Shown in pieces: positions 36,311 to 49,824 of a DNA stretch of 64,000 nucleotides (its first letter is position 1; each line of letters begins with the position of its first letter). A program made the position numbers and the translations under genes. Under the pieces are notes generated by a model. That model made no database searches. It was not told the origin of the DNA and was given only the letters and a program-made list of their open reading frames with translations. The DNA comes from Trogon surrucura (taxonomy: Eukaryota; Chordata; Aves; Trogoniformes; Trogonidae), in contig CM036622.1 of assembly GCA_020746105.1 (NCBI GenBank), positions 13,609,987 to 13,673,986 of the forward strand. Direction: 5' to 3'.

Positions 36311-39082
36311 TGATATGCCAATGGGGAACTGGAGCATTCTCCTAACTGTTCATTCACAGGGTTTTTAGCACTTGTCACGTTTTGAAGTTATCTATTTTAT
36401 AGCCAAAGTATAATTTATAGTAGGGAAGAGAAGACTCTTAGCTGGTTTCCATTCAAACACTACTTTTAGCCTAACTTCTTCTAGCCAATCATTTGGTTAA
36501 TGGTGTTCAGACATCAAAATGCCCCCCTGTGCAGATCTATTACACCTGTAATAATCCAAGCGTTTGGCGTTGTGAGAATTGCAAAGAACATGAAAAAGCC
36601 TATCATGGTATGACACCTGAATCTTCTGTCCTTAGCAGAAGAGTCACCATCTACAGCTGCTCCCTGACATTTAGAGGGAGTAAAGGCCTCTACAGCCATG
36701 TTTGCTTGGACCTGGTAGCCCATTCTTTCCCTACTTAGTTTTCCTCATCATATTTGTTTTTTCTACTCATTTACACAGGTCTTGCCTGGGAATCCTCTTT
36801 CTGGTGCTTGGTGGCTGCATAGGAACAAATCACACATACAGTCACACAGCTTCTTTTCAAGCCTGAAATACCTTTTTCAAGCCAGAGAGAAATTACTTTC
36901 TATGCGATGGCTCCCATACAAGTCAGTAGGAGAAGAGTGAATGGGAGACCCTGTGGGAGCAGGATGGCAGTGTAGAGGAGCTAGATGAAAGGCACTGGAT
37001 TGCCCTAATTTCCTGGCATGTAAGAAGGTAATTCACTTTGATAGCACATCACCACTGGTGGCTTTCCAACAGACGGAAAAGACTTGCTAGTTGAGGAAGT
37101 AAGTAATGTCACATGAAACATACATAATTTGCACAGAGAGAAAATGTAAGACCACTAAGGTTATTGTTTTGCTAACAATGATTCATGACAATGACACTTA
37201 GGAGAGTGTGGGTCTGGGATAGAAGCTATGAATAAAATGTATTTCTGCTGCAGGGATCTGTTCTTGTATCTGCTTTTTTGCAGACTTTTAGGAAGCTGTT
37301 GCAAACTTAATCCTGTTTAGCAATTATGCTTTGCTTCAATTGCCTGCACTCTTCATACTGTTTAAACTTAGATTTAAAGAATAATATCCACCTTGTTGCT
37401 TAACAGAATCCCTGTTAAAATAACACACATTTAAAATGGCATTCTTGGCATTATGGAACAATCAAAGGGAAAGACAAAAGCTTACCATATCATTTTTACA
37501 TATATATATTTTTCAGGAAAAAAAAAAGTGATATCTTTTAATGAAGACATCAAAGGATACATCTTTCTTAGCTGAAAAGAAGAATGTCTCCTGACAAAAG
37601 TCAATTAAGGAATGAATACATCTTGTTTATTTAGACTTGAAAAATGTATATTCTTTTAACATAAAAAAAAAACCTAAAAAGAACCAACAACCCAACCCAG
37701 TGTTCTTTTTGGGCTATGAAGTCACTAAGGAAACATAAAGATGTATGATGCATGGAAGCTTGCTACTGCATGAAAGAAACATAAAGACTCTGATTTTGCC
37801 ATTACCTAAGGCATGATATTGAAATATATGTTCTGGGAAGGCTTTTTCTCAGCTTACCTAGAGATCATGGAACAAATTCTGCTCCTGTTTACACCTCTGT
37901 AAAACTAGGTTTACCAAATGATAGGTAGTAGCATTATTCCAGGTGCATGCACTTCTAACTGATAGTGGGGCTTTGCCCTACATTAAGAGCAAACTAATAT
38001 CAGCTCTCCCATGAGATCCCCTTGTTTGATGCATCCCTCATCCTGAGCTTAAGACTGTCATCCTGCACACTATCAATTCCATGTTTTTGTGTTTAAATCA
38101 GGGTGACAAGTGTTTCTGCCTGGGACAGCAGATAGCCTCTGTTGGAGACCTCAAAGGGCCATACTCCTTTGATCCTTTTCTTCTTTTAAGGCAGGATATG
38201 AGCATGTTTGGGCTGCTTCTCTGCTGGTTGTGTAGTAGAAGAATCCCAGTGATGGAAGGGGCCTGAGAGAGCTCTGAAACAATTTGTGCTGCCCTCTATC
38301 TGCTGCCTTAGGACTGCCTAGGGGTTATTCAGTCAGGTAAACTCCCCATCCTAGGCTGAGATTCCTTGCCCATGTTTTGAATCTACATATGCTGAAGACA
38401 TTAGAAAACATCAGATGTAGCTTTTCAATATTTGCATGTCTACTGCATGTAATGGCTAGATGGTTAAAAGGCAATAGTCAGAAGACGTAAAAATGCATCC
38501 ATAAAGCAGACTGGATTGTAAAACATATGTAATAAATGTGTGAGTATTGAAGACTGAGTAAGATTGTGGAAACAGCCATGGGAGTACAAAATGTTCTAAC
38601 CTGCACAGGACATCAGCCAGATGGAAACAGAAGGACTTGTACTGTCGGACTTGATTGTCCTCAGGTTCTGCACCTTGCTTCCATTCCTGTGCAATCAGGT
38701 TCACTTGGGGATGAAGGAAGAGAGGGCTTTCCCCACACAGAGTCTTTAACAGACCTTCCTACCACCTGGTTCAGATTGCGTCTTTAGGACAGTGTTTGTT
38801 GTTAGCACTGATTCTTCAAATATCAACATGTACATGAGATTTGGTGCATCACTTGAAGTTTTTAAGTCATGCCACTACTCTCACATGTAAATATATGGAC
38901 AATCAGAATCACAGATTCTAATTTCCTTTGAGTAAAGATAGTCTTGTACTATAGCTGCCATATGGAGTGGTTTGACTTTGATAATATGACAGTACAAAGC
39001 AATCAAAAGGAGACAGTAAAGGCTGACTAAAATATAGAAGGAATCAGAGGAGTTCTGTATGTCAAACTACCTATCTTTATAC
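36311..39082. other. Unique noncoding DNA
   Basis: No gene, RNA gene or dispersed repeat recognised. Open frames are under 85 codons. Confidence 0.65.
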
Positions 39083-39087
39083 TGGTG
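39083..39087. repeat. Target-site duplication, left copy
   Basis: TGGTG directly before the TG end of the LTR, identical to 40283-40287. A 5-bp duplication fits ERVL-class or gammaretrovirus-like integration. Confidence 0.85.
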
Positions 39088-39267
39088 TGTCATGGTTTGA
39101 TCCTGGCCGGCCACCAGATACCCACACAGCCGCTCTCACTCCCCCTTCACTGCTAGACAGGGGGAGAAAATAAATCAAAGGGCTCAGGGTTTGAGATAAG
39201 GACAGGGAGATCACTCTCATTTACTGTCCCGGGCAAAACAGACTCGATTTTGGGGAAACTAATTACA

Positions 39268-39273
39268 TTTATT
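39268..39273 (-). terminator. LTR polyadenylation signal (AATAAA)
   Basis: A canonical AATAAA on the minus strand, about 180 bp before the downstream end of the LTR. It is the only canonical signal I noticed in the right orientation near that end. Confidence 0.55.
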
Positions 39274-40084
39274 AAGAGAACCAATCAGAGAGGAGTAGTG
39301 AGAAATGAGAAAAAAATGTAAACAGATCTTAAAAACAGAACACCTTCCCCCCATCCCTCCCTTCTTCCCGGGCTTAACATCAATCCCGGTTTCTCCACCT
39401 CCTCCCCCCCCCGAGCGGCGCAGGGGGACAGGGAATGGGGGCTGCGGTCAGTTCATCCGACGTTGGTTTCACCGCTTCTTCACTCCAGGGGAGAACTCTT
39501 CACTCTTCCCCAGGGCCATTGTGGGGTCCCTCTCACGGGAGACAAGCTTCACTCTCTCTTCTCCAGTGTGAGTCGTCCCACAAAGGGCAATTCATCCCAA
39601 ACTGCCCAACGTGAGACACCTCACGAGGGGCAGCCCACCCCTCGTGAGTCTGAGACGCAGTCCTTCAGGGGAAACTGCTCCAGCGTGAGTCCCCCGCAGC
39701 GTCCCAAAAGTCCCACCGGCCAACCTGCTCCAGTGTGGGCATTCCTCTCTTCCACGGGCTACAGGTTCCGGCAGCGACTTGCTCTGATGCGGGCTTCCCA
39801 CGGGCTACAGCCTCCTTTCAGGCATCCACCCACACGGCATGGAGTCCTCTACATGGTGGACATCTACGTGGTGATCCTCACGGTGGACATCTGCACCTCG
39901 CCCATGGGCTGCAGGGGGACAACCCGCTTCACCATGGTCTTCACCACAGACCCGGGGGACTCTCTGCTCCGGCACCTGGAGCTCATCCTCCCCCCAATCC
40001 TTCTTCACTGACCTTGGTGTCTGCACAGATTCTCACTCCTCCATCTCTGTGCCAGCTGTTGTGGCCCAGTTCTTTTTCCCCGTT

Positions 40085-40092
40085 CTTAAATA
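40085..40092 (-). promoter_or_regulatory. TATA-like box of the LTR
   Basis: TATTTAAG on the minus strand, about 190 bp inside the LTR, is the best TATA-like element in the U3 part. If used, transcription would start near 40060 and run towards lower coordinates. Confidence 0.4.
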
Positions 40093-40282
40093 CGTTTTCA
40101 CAGAGATGTTCCTCTCCTATCATTTTACTGATAGGCTCAGCCTTGGCCAGCGGCGGGTCCCTCTTTGGAGCCATCTGACATTGGCTCTATCAAACTTGGG
40201 GAGCTTCTAGCAGCTTCTTGTAGAAGCCACCCTGCAGCTCTCCCCCCCTGCCGCCAAAATCTGGCCAGGCCAAACCAATACA

Positions 40283-40287
40283 TGGTG
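40283..40287. repeat. Target-site duplication, right copy
   Basis: TGGTG directly after the LTR end, identical to 39083-39087. The pair fixes the insertion boundaries exactly. Confidence 0.85.
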
Positions 40288-42240
40288 CAAGAAAGTAGAT
40301 GAAGATTTTGGAAAGAACTTAGAAATAAAGCATAACTAACCATACTATGCAAACCATAACCAAGGAAAATTCTTATTGTCTGTATGTATGACAGATGCGA
40401 CTACAAGGCCTGTTTGGTGATACTGGAAATAACATTTAAAAAAAGCATTTCTGGGTGAGTGAAACAGGTGCCAGAAGTCTTATACCAGAGAATGGTAACT
40501 GTCTTTAAATTGTATACTTTATAACTTCATTTTTTTCCTCTAATGGAACCCTATTCTTACTCTTAATTTTCAGGGCTTTAAATAAAGTCTTAAACTTTCT
40601 AGGGTGCATTTTAATTTGGAGTTCTGATTAAAACAATGGATTATGTTTCCCAGGAATTGCAACAAACCTTTAATTTGTAACATGACAGTGAAAAGTAGGT
40701 TGTGTCAACATAAGAATATTCTTTCCTGTGACAAGATGAAACTGTGGCTCATCAGACTCATGTGGATACTGATCCTGCAATTGAATTTATCATGAATTTA
40801 TTCAGAAAGGTTAGATTCAGGACTAGAACACAGGATATTTGTTACAGTCTAACTTGAAAGTATTTGGTACTACTTGTATGAGACTGGAATAGACTAATCA
40901 GGACTTCCGAAAAAAATTAATTTGAGTGTAGGGAGAAGCTAGGATCCCATCATGGGGAAATCCATGGTAAATAGAGCTTTATTGTGTACCACAAAGAGGG
41001 AAGTTGAAGACTCTTTTATCATTCAGAGTCATACTGGAAAATGGATGGTAAAAACTTCAAAGTCAAGTGCTTATTGGTGTTTTTGCTTATAAAAATAGTA
41101 CAGGCACTTAACAGCCTTTGTATTATGTACATTCTTTAGCATGAGTGGGTAGCTGTGTTAGTCAGCAGGACAAACTAAATAATAAAGTTACTGATACATT
41201 TCTACAGACAAATCAAAACAAATACCTGGGCTTTCAGAATCACTCATGATGCCTTCTTACAATAGAAGCAGCCACAGAAGCCTGAGTGGTTCCGAATGTT
41301 GTGTCTACAGAATATTACTTATAACAGTGGTATAGCCAGAGTCCTATTGTGCGACAGTAGATAAAGCTGAAACGCCTCACAATTAATTGTGCATTTATTA
41401 AACACTATGATTTACCAAAAAAAAAAAAAGTAGTTCATAGGGGGAATTCATACCTAAGTTTTATGTTTCAGCAAGAGCCTGCAAGCATTTCAGCATGGCA
41501 CATCATTTTAAAACACAAAACAAATGTAAAGGCCAGAGCAAAATTTAGCTTTCTGAATATGCTGCTTTTTTTTTTTTCTGATGTGAGGACCTATCTGCAG
41601 AACCAGAACTCTGCCCTTGTTTCTGTATCTATTCACGGGAGGAAGTTAGGTGATCACTGAAGGGTGAGCACGAAAGGGAGCCTCTGTAATGCCCTAAGGA
41701 GGTGCCTGGAGCCAGCCAGAAAAAAAATACAGGTATGGAGATGCTGCTGGACTTTAGTCTGAGGATTACTGTCCCCAGTAATAGGGTTGACAGGACTGCT
41801 GCTGCCCCCAGAAATCCTGTGCAGCCCTAAGTCTCTACCTACAGTCTAAACATGGAGAGTCAGGACCACAGTTCTCTTTGCCTGGTCTACTGGAGAAGCT
41901 GCATTTTCACCCTTGCAAATGGGAGAAAAAAGACACTTTGCTTATGGAGGATGAACTTAAATTGCCTGCAGTTGCTTTCTGGGGAGAAGAGGAGGGGGTG
42001 CAGCCCCTAGAAACCTGGAAGAATCAATTTACACCAGAGTGACACAGAAAGTATTGATGTGTCCAAAGTGTTACAGTAGCATAGGCTTTATTTAGGGTGT
42101 TTCAATGTATCATTGTTAACTCCAATTTAATCAATTTTAATAGGAATTGTATTTCAGATTAAATTCTTCAGGGCAGCCATCATCATGCCTCTTTAATTCT
42201 CCTAACCTATACATTTTTACTGCATGGATAAATATGCTTT
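40288..42240. other. Unique noncoding DNA
   Basis: No gene recognised. It contains a possible ancient repeat relic at about 41145-41252, listed next, and a 13-A run near 41416-41429. Confidence 0.6.
41145..41252 (+). repeat. Possible ancient amniote dispersed repeat relic
   Basis: The words GTAGCTGTGTTAGTC, ATAAAGTTACTG, GGGCTTTC and TCACTCATGATGC come in this order. They resemble, in order and spacing, a dispersed repeat that I recall as abundant in turtles and crocodilians (GTAGCCGTGTTAGTC ... GCTTTCGTGGG ... CACTTCTTCAGATGC). The match is weak and is judged by eye. Confidence 0.35.
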
Positions 42241-42560
42241 GAGACTAATACACTGTCATTGAATCCAATACATCTGTAGTGGAACCAATCCATGCATACT
42301 CAAGTCACTAAATTTTTACGGAAATTAATAGATTGTCTATCAATGCATAGTATTTTCACTTACACCAGTAGCTTTTCATTGAAACCAATGCTTTGTTTTT
42401 CCAAACCAGCATATTTCAGTTCAGGCTCGTATACATCTTGCTTTTGTTGTTGTTGTTGTTTGTTTGGTTTTGTTTTTTTTTCCCCTTTCTCATAAATAAA
42501 CCCATTGAAATAGCACAGTATTGGATATCTAATGAAACCAACACATTTTCAGAGGGACTA
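42241..42560 (+). repeat. Degenerate tandem array, CATTGAAACCAATACAT-like
   Basis: Variants of one word recur at irregular 20-60 bp spacing: CATTGAATCCAATACAT (42258), GTGGAACCAATCCAT (42278), CGGAAATTAATAGAT (42319), CATTGAAACCAATGCTT (42377), CCATTGAAATAG (42502) and AATGAAACCAACACATT (42531). A T/G-rich (TTG)n run at about 42442-42480 interrupts it. It looks like an old minisatellite after much decay. Confidence 0.45.
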
Positions 42561-43102
42561 CTCAGAGTGACTTTAAGCCAATGAACATACTATGCTTCTT
42601 AGCATAATTTAATAAAATGAACACTGTGAAATGGAACATGCTTTTACAGAAAATCTGCCTCAGGACTCTGCCCCCTATTTTCCCATAGGTTGAGATGGAG
42701 GCTTTAAGGTTTGCTGCTCTTTGGGAGAATTTTGCTGTTCTGTGGTAGCTAGACAGGCTACAAGGAGGATAAGGAGGGGCTGGGGTGAATAGATGAGCGG
42801 CGGGTGAACGTGCACTGAGTATTAGAGCATTCTCAGAGGAAAAGGGAGTAGCCAGATGACCAATGTGTTGCAGCGATGCTTGACCAGTTTAGCAGCCCCT
42901 TGGGGCTCTGACAGCTGATATATTTTAGAAAATCCAGTAGGTTGTTCTGGGTTTGATGAGGTTGGCCATCATGCTGCAGCCCCCCGCAGCATTCGTCTGT
43001 TACCTCTTTGCAGAGCTGCACCCAAACCTTGCAGTGTTCAGGTGGTGGCTGTAACCACTTCCATTAGACATCAGGGGAACAGGGGCATTCTGGGGCAAAT
43101 CC

Positions 43103-43132
43103 AGAATAACTCAACTTTCATCGAGTTATTCT
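43103..43132. repeat. Inverted repeat, 10-bp perfect arms
   Basis: AGAATAACTC (43103-43112) and its exact reverse complement (43123-43132) surround a 10-nt loop. No function is implied. Confidence 0.75.
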
Positions 43133-45100
43133 AGAATTAAGCAGTGTTACTGATCAGTTTGACTGAAGAAGTTGCCACCGACTGTAAATAGATGTGCTGT
43201 GAAGTGACTGTGATCTGTTTAATACCAAACAAGCCCAGATATTTGCCTCAGAATTGGATAGAAAATAGCCACCCTTTATGTTGTAGGTATTTCATTGTTT
43301 TGGCAAAGGTCCGGTGTCATTTTCGTAGCTCTCAATGTTGTTAACGTGTTTCTGAGTCTACATAGAAAGGAAAGCCTGGGAAAGGAGGCAAAAGGCTGTA
43401 TATACATCTTGGTGCTCTTTAGAAGACAAACCGTCGATGGAGCTGTGAAATGAGGACTCTAAGTTTCTAAGAAGCAAAAACTTTGGCATTTTGTGAACAA
43501 TAGAGGTGTTCACAGCAGTTTCTTCCAAACTGTATGGCACTTTTCAGCTAGGAATGTGTGCAGTTTATGTCAAAACATTTCAGTGAAGAAATACAAATAC
43601 AGACTAATGTTTGACTTCTTTTGTTGTGTTGAACTGGAGCCAGAGAAAGTATTTATATATAAATCCACTTGTGAAATGCATAACCCTCTCAATGTGACTT
43701 ATATGTCTGAGACTTACAGAGAATTCAAGCTGATTGACAGAAAATACCGCTCTTACAGTGTCAGAATGTATTATCATGCTTATATAGAAACACAAAAAAT
43801 CCCTTTTTTCACCAATGTATATGTTCATTGTCATTATGTTCTGATATACTGGAGATGTTCAGGTACTGAAATACCCGATTTGCTAGGACCTAAAGCTACC
43901 ACAAAAATATATTAGGCAACCAGATGGATAATTCAGCTTGTTGGTTTAAAAAAGTGTGCATTAAACATTCAGTATTTGAAGCCTGATCTAAAAAAATGAT
44001 TCTGTGGGGTCAAAACTGCCATTCAGTGAAGGAAAGAAAATAAGAACAGAGACAATTAAAGAAAGCTTTCCATGTTTGTGCTACAGTTAGTTAGTTACTC
44101 TTCATTTTTTTCCTTTCTCCCCCCACTATGCCCGTGCACATCAAGCAACTGACAGTACAGTCTGCAAATAGATCATGAGCAGATTACATACATCTTTATG
44201 TATCTGGCACACAGGTGCTATCTGCTTTTGCAGAATAGTTTAGATTAAAGCAAATTAATTTTGTGTAACACATCCTATGTGAGAGTGCCCTGTGTCACTT
44301 CAGTTGCTCCCATTTCCTCCTTTCTTTGTCCTCATCCCAGAGCCTCTCTTTAGCCCACTTGAACAGTACTCATATTTTCCCTTTGATCTTGTGCCACTGT
44401 CTTATTCCCCTCTCTTCTGCTTAGAGATGGCACTGTTGTTCACCGTTCCCAATTTGTTAAACTCCACTAGGATCTTACATGTTAAAGGGTTGTTATGTGA
44501 ATGAAGAGGAGGAAGAGACAGTTGGCCCTTGGTAAATTTAGTATCATGACCATTTTTATCAAGTGGGTGGCCCACACTGGCACTCAAAAATGTTCTCCCA
44601 GTGACAGAGAGAAGTGTGTCAGTTCCTGCGAATGGGCAGCACCTTAAAGAGAAGATGGAGACAAGTGTCACTTCATAGGAGAAGGAAGGACAGAAAAAGT
44701 GCTGCTTGGAGAAGCAACCTTGGTGCCGCGTAGTACGTGCAACTACACGTGAGGGTGTGGTAAAGGGGGAGAAAGGACAAGAGCATCAATGCCCATGTTC
44801 CTGGTCCAGTGGCTGTGGCAAGTGAGACAGCAAGGGAGGAGCAAAGCCATGGAAGGACTTGAGGGAAAGTATAACATAGGTCAGCTTGACACAGCAGCAT
44901 TAGAAAGATTTAAAAGAGAGGATGGTTGAAGCTACCATACCTCCTACCATAAGGGAGGATTCTTGTATTCTTAACTGTGTAAAATGATGCTTTACTGAGT
45001 GGTTTAGCTACCATTGGTAGCTACATCTGCAGATAACATCCCCTACTCTTCTGCCAACCAAACCTGGGTCATAGAGTTTTCCTGAAACTTGAGTTTCACA

Positions 45101-45142
45101 CAGTGTATAACTGCTTTTATACAGTGTATAAGTGCTTTTATA
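45101..45142 (+). repeat. Tandem duplication, 2 x 21 bp
   Basis: Two adjacent 21-bp copies of the pattern CAGTGTATAACTGCTTTTATA, differing at one position (AAC versus AAG). A recent local duplication. Confidence 0.85.
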
Positions 45143-48100
45143 CCTCCACATTTTTTTTGTGCATCATCATGTGTACTAATGAAATTTCTAAACCAGAGCA
45201 TCATCTGCTTGATATAGTTTTGCTATCACTTATGCTGATATTGTGGAGTAGAGTTTGAGGACTGGCTGCTGTAACTCTTTCCACTATAACACTCTTGATA
45301 GTAAGTTAATGGGGTAATGAATAACTGAAGAGTTCATTCCACTCAGTGTTTTTATTATGATGCTCTGGTTGCAGGTATTTATGCCTCACACACACATAGA
45401 TAAGGCTCACAATGACAGGACTAACTTTGAATAGAAAAAATAAAATCTTAATTTTCACATCTTACCAGGAATTAATACTTACATGTGATAATGCTTAAAA
45501 AGAAGCAGTGATGAAATTTGTCTGTGGAGTTCACATCCTCTGCCTAGAATATGGAGCAAACTTTTTTAGTATACTGTACCCTTTCTATGCTGTATCCTAT
45601 CAACAACTTTTGAAGAACCAGTATGCACCTCTCACCTGTGACGCATTGGCTTGAGGGACATAGCATGTAGGAAGTTCTGAGAATTTACACAAAGCATGTG
45701 GAGGAAGTAAGGCTGTAGTCAGTGTCTCGGTCTTATTCTTAAATCCTTTTAATCAGATGCTGCTGTTAAGCCAGTCTTTGTGTCCTAACATTTAAAAACA
45801 GAGAAGAAATGATACGTTCTGCCAGAAAGTTTCTTACTCTTCTCCTAGGAAGGCGAGGCTACATGAGAGCATATTCACCATGCTGAATACAAAGGTGCGC
45901 TCTAATACTCGAAGGTTTCAGCCAAGAACTAAAAGAGAAGAGCAACAAGAAAGTACCTGTTATGCTAAAATGGAAAATATGCTAGCTCTGAATCCTACTC
46001 AGGAAGGTGGAGTTATCTTTCTTCTAAACATATAGATTTCATATTCAGGTCTCAGTCACATTTCCATTGGGTGACTAATTTTCTCCATATGCAACTAGGG
46101 AAGAAGAGTGAAGAAGGTTTCCCAATTTAAATGAAAGACTATTACAAAGGAAGCTAATTTACAAACCGGCAAGCTTTATGAGAAGTAGGATAACTAACTG
46201 TTCTCACAATCGAAGGAGAAGTGGAAGGACAATAATGACTGTTCACTGACAGTTTGAGAAATGATAAGAGCTACTAGCAGCAGTACATACCCTTCCATTC
46301 TCGGCCAAGAGAAGCGTTATCTAAAATGAAGTACAGCAACTATAACTGATAATAATGATTTTTATCATAGCCGTGACCGCTATGAACCTGGTCAATAGGA
46401 TAAGAGCAGGACAAGTGGAAGATGAAGCATATAAATAACATGTGTAAGAGCAGGACAATAAGCAGCACTTCAGAAAATACTGTCTTCCCTCAGTCATGTT
46501 CAAAGGTCACTTCAGAAAGCAGCTTTTTATGTGGGTGTGTTCAAAAATAGCATTCAGATCTCTTCAAACCACCTATTGAGCAGGGACAAGAGGACAGTGG
46601 AAAGGCTGCACTGGACAGATTAACCTTCATCTTGTCTGGTGTCCACTTTCTGTGCCAAGCAGAGCTAGGAAGTAGAAGAGAAAATCTGAAAACAACATTG
46701 TTGTATCTAATGCTGCTTCAATGCAAGTGAGATAAAATACAATTTCCTTTCAAACACTGATCTCTCACCTTCAGGTAGACACTCTAGGATCTCTAGGGCA
46801 GTCTTGTCTGGTTCAAATGAAGCAGAACCTTGAAAAATTGGGCCTTGGAACAGTCCAGGCTTGGATAGGATGTATGAGATGTGACATTGGGCACAGATAG
46901 GGCCACAGAGCTGACCTGGTGGGACCAAAAGGAGAGACCTGAGCTTAGGTGCAAAGGTGGCTGCACTGAGGGCCCTGACAAGCTCTAGTTACACAGAGGG
47001 AAAGTCATAGTACCCAACCTTAGTGAAGGGCTGTGTGGCTTCACATGTCATGTGAAGTGGGCAGGGGCTCAGGTGTCTCACCTGGGTGTGGGCTTGCAGA
47101 GAAATGAAACAAATCAAAACAACTGCCAAACAAATATTGAACCTCAAAACTGACCTGTAAATACTAGAATGAACAAAGTAAAGCCGAAATTCTTTATCTG
47201 GCATTGCTACAATCCATATTTACATGCTATTTACATAACTATACTCTAGCTGATCAACTCAAACGTGGTCACTCTTGACATGTCAAAATCTATTTTTGCC
47301 TTACCAGAAAGTAGATTAACTTTGCAGATGCTAATAGCTACAGAACGTCAGGATTTAGTCTAGGGAAACTGCCTAATCCTGAACTATAGAAGCACAAATG
47401 AGTTACTTCGTATCCCTGGGGAAAATGATGCAATCTACAAACAGATAAAAATACAAGAAATATTATTTAGACACATGACACGGCCACTGTGAACATAGTT
47501 TTCTTGCACAGGGTTTTTTTTTCGGGTTTTTTTTTGCCTTCACAGCACCTCCCTGCAAAAACGTGTGTTGTGTACTTTCAGGTTCTGTGACTCTCTTTTA
47601 CACGTAAGTGGCACTTCGATGGGGACATACACGTTCACACCCCAATGAAAAAGTACTGACAACCCTTTGCTCCTTCACCGCTATATCATCCCTGACACAC
47701 TATAAATCAAGCACAGTATAACCACTCTTGTGGGTGCTGTCCCATAATTAAAGTGGGACATTCCTCTGGAAAGGGGAGAGAGGAAGTGAAACATATGCTT
47801 GCGGAGGCAGGAGCTGGACCTTAACGTTTTGAAAAAAAAAAAGTATTTCCACCATGGCTATTTAAAACCCCCTCCTTCCGTTTATGTATTTTTAAGTGCA
47901 TACTCATGTAAATACATCTGATCATATGGCGAATGTCATACTGTGTGAGAAGAACGTAAGATGACTTTGCCTGAGGGAAGAATCAGCCTTTCAAACCTGG
48001 CCAGGCCATTCGTGGGTTGTCAGGTAGTGTCCCACTGGTGAGGGCGGTTGTCCTGTCACACCAAAGTCAACATGTCAGCTATAAAAAGTGTAGTCAACTT

Positions 48101-49824
48101 TTGAACACTGGTATACCTTCATTTGGGAAGAAGTAAATCAAAATTCTCATACTTTCTGAATGATTCTCCATGTGCAAAATTATACTCACAGTGGAAGGCA
48201 ACTTCTGACAACAAGGAATTTTTTTTGTTAATAATCTTAATTCACCCACCCAGTAATGAGGTACACAAGAAGAGTTAGCTACACATACAGTGTTTTCTAA
48301 AACTATTTCATGAAAGAAAATGTAAACAAAGTGAATTAACAGAATATATTTTTTTCTAAAGAGTAATTTTCTAATTTTTCCGTTGTGCAGCAGCTGCTGT
48401 TGCCAGGCTGTCATTGCTGTTGCTATGTATTTTTGAGTGTGCCAAGATGTAATTGGCTACTTCAGCATATATAAACTATTGGTAGAGATGTTTCTATGGA
48501 AAATCACATCTTTTTTTGATTGGTTCATGTTGAAAGGAGATGTGCTTAGCTATCAACTCAATTTAAATTAAGACCAACAGGTTTCAAGTCTCATAATGCG
48601 ACACGCTATTCATCATGGTGGAACTGAATTCAGGCAAGAACTTTTATGTTGACATCATGGTAGGATATGAGTGAGATTGGATCTCCACAGTCTCCAAATG
48701 CTTCTATAGTCTTTGGCAAACTTTTTGATCCACTGTGGATAGTATTTGTTCTGAAAATACGTCTGTTTCCTTGTTCTGCCTGACATAACTTGCAAACTAC
48801 TAAATCAAAACTCATTTCGGATTAATTATATATTTTGTCTGAAGACCTTTTATAAAGAATTGTGAACTTGTGCAATGCTATGTGTCTAAAATATTCTGAA
48901 GAGATTGACTAATAGCCATAGAAATGATGCTGACCTCATAGGGTTAGAGATTGGTAAACCTAAACAATTTTGAGTACATGATGGACTTTTGCAAAAACAA
49001 AGGATTCATCATTTCAGCTGGGGAGAAGATTTAGTTTATCGGCTCTGGACATACCTCTCAGATGGCCTTGATCTAAAAAAAGCGGAGATGTCCATCTGGT
49101 CTAAGAATTCATGGGGTCGGTGAAAGTGAGAGACACTATGTAGTGAGGACTAATTTCAGCTTCATAGCACTAAATCTTCCCACAGTCAGGATGACAGAAT
49201 CTGTCTCAAAAACATTATTCATATTTATGCTAATAATTGTTTTATAACTAAAGTTTACTTAGGTTACATGAAAACCTGCTACAGCCCAAATATAGATGCA
49301 ACATAAGGTGAGACCTAATGCAAGGTACACGAGTACATGACTGCAAACACTATGGGATTAATTTTTTGAGAACAAGTGACATGTTTTGCAACATCAGTTT
49401 CATAATCCTTACTTAAATACTTTCTCATTGTAGAAGCTAAAATAAAATTTGGGGGTTTTTGGACACTCTGAGGTTACAGAAATGTATTTCCACAGGGAAA
49501 TCTGCAAGTCCTCCTCTGTAGGAGGTGGCTGAAGTGTTATTTAGAATTAAATGAAATGAGACTTGATTGAAAGGTTGTTAAGTGAGGACTAAACAGTGTT
49601 GAGTTACATCACAGAGAAGATGAATTATCATCTGCTTGGTTCACGAAATGTCTTCAGCTATTATCTATGCGAGGCGTTCTTTTTAATGTCTCGTGAACCT
49701 CAGAATCTCCTAATGTATCAGCAAGTCAGACTATTCCCTTTTTTATTGTTGCTAAAACTCCTTGTCTTTGGTTACTGGTCTGATTCTTGTTCTATTACAG
49801 CAAAGATTATTCTCTTTACTGGAA

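Larger units (their letters stand above)
39088..40282 (-). mobile_element. Solo LTR of an avian endogenous retrovirus (ERVL-like, minus orientation)
   Basis: Read on the minus strand, this 1,195-bp element begins TGTATTGGTTTGGCCTGGCC and ends GGATCAAACCATGACA. It has TG...CA ends and a perfect 5-bp target duplication, TGGTG, on both sides. The segment encoding motifs such as the GCCGCTGGCCAAGGC-type box near the U3 start, and the repeated CCACGGGCTGCAG/ CTCCAGCGTG words on the plus strand, are features I recognise from an abundant group of long bird LTRs. No viral coding region lies on either side, so the provirus was reduced to one LTR. It is GC- and CpG-rich compared with its surroundings. 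The plus-strand open frames of 182 and 147 codons inside it are composition artefacts, not genes. The ERVL label is from memory and not verified. Confidence 0.93.

Noticed and set aside
39463..40178. Plus-strand open frames of 182 and 147 codons
   Set aside because: They lie wholly inside the minus-strand solo LTR and come from its high GC content. No protein motif.
43493..43915. 140-codon plus-strand open frame, rich in Tyr, Cys and Phe
   Set aside because: About one frame this long is expected by chance in 64 kb of AT-rich DNA read in six frames (rough estimate by hand). No motif recognised.
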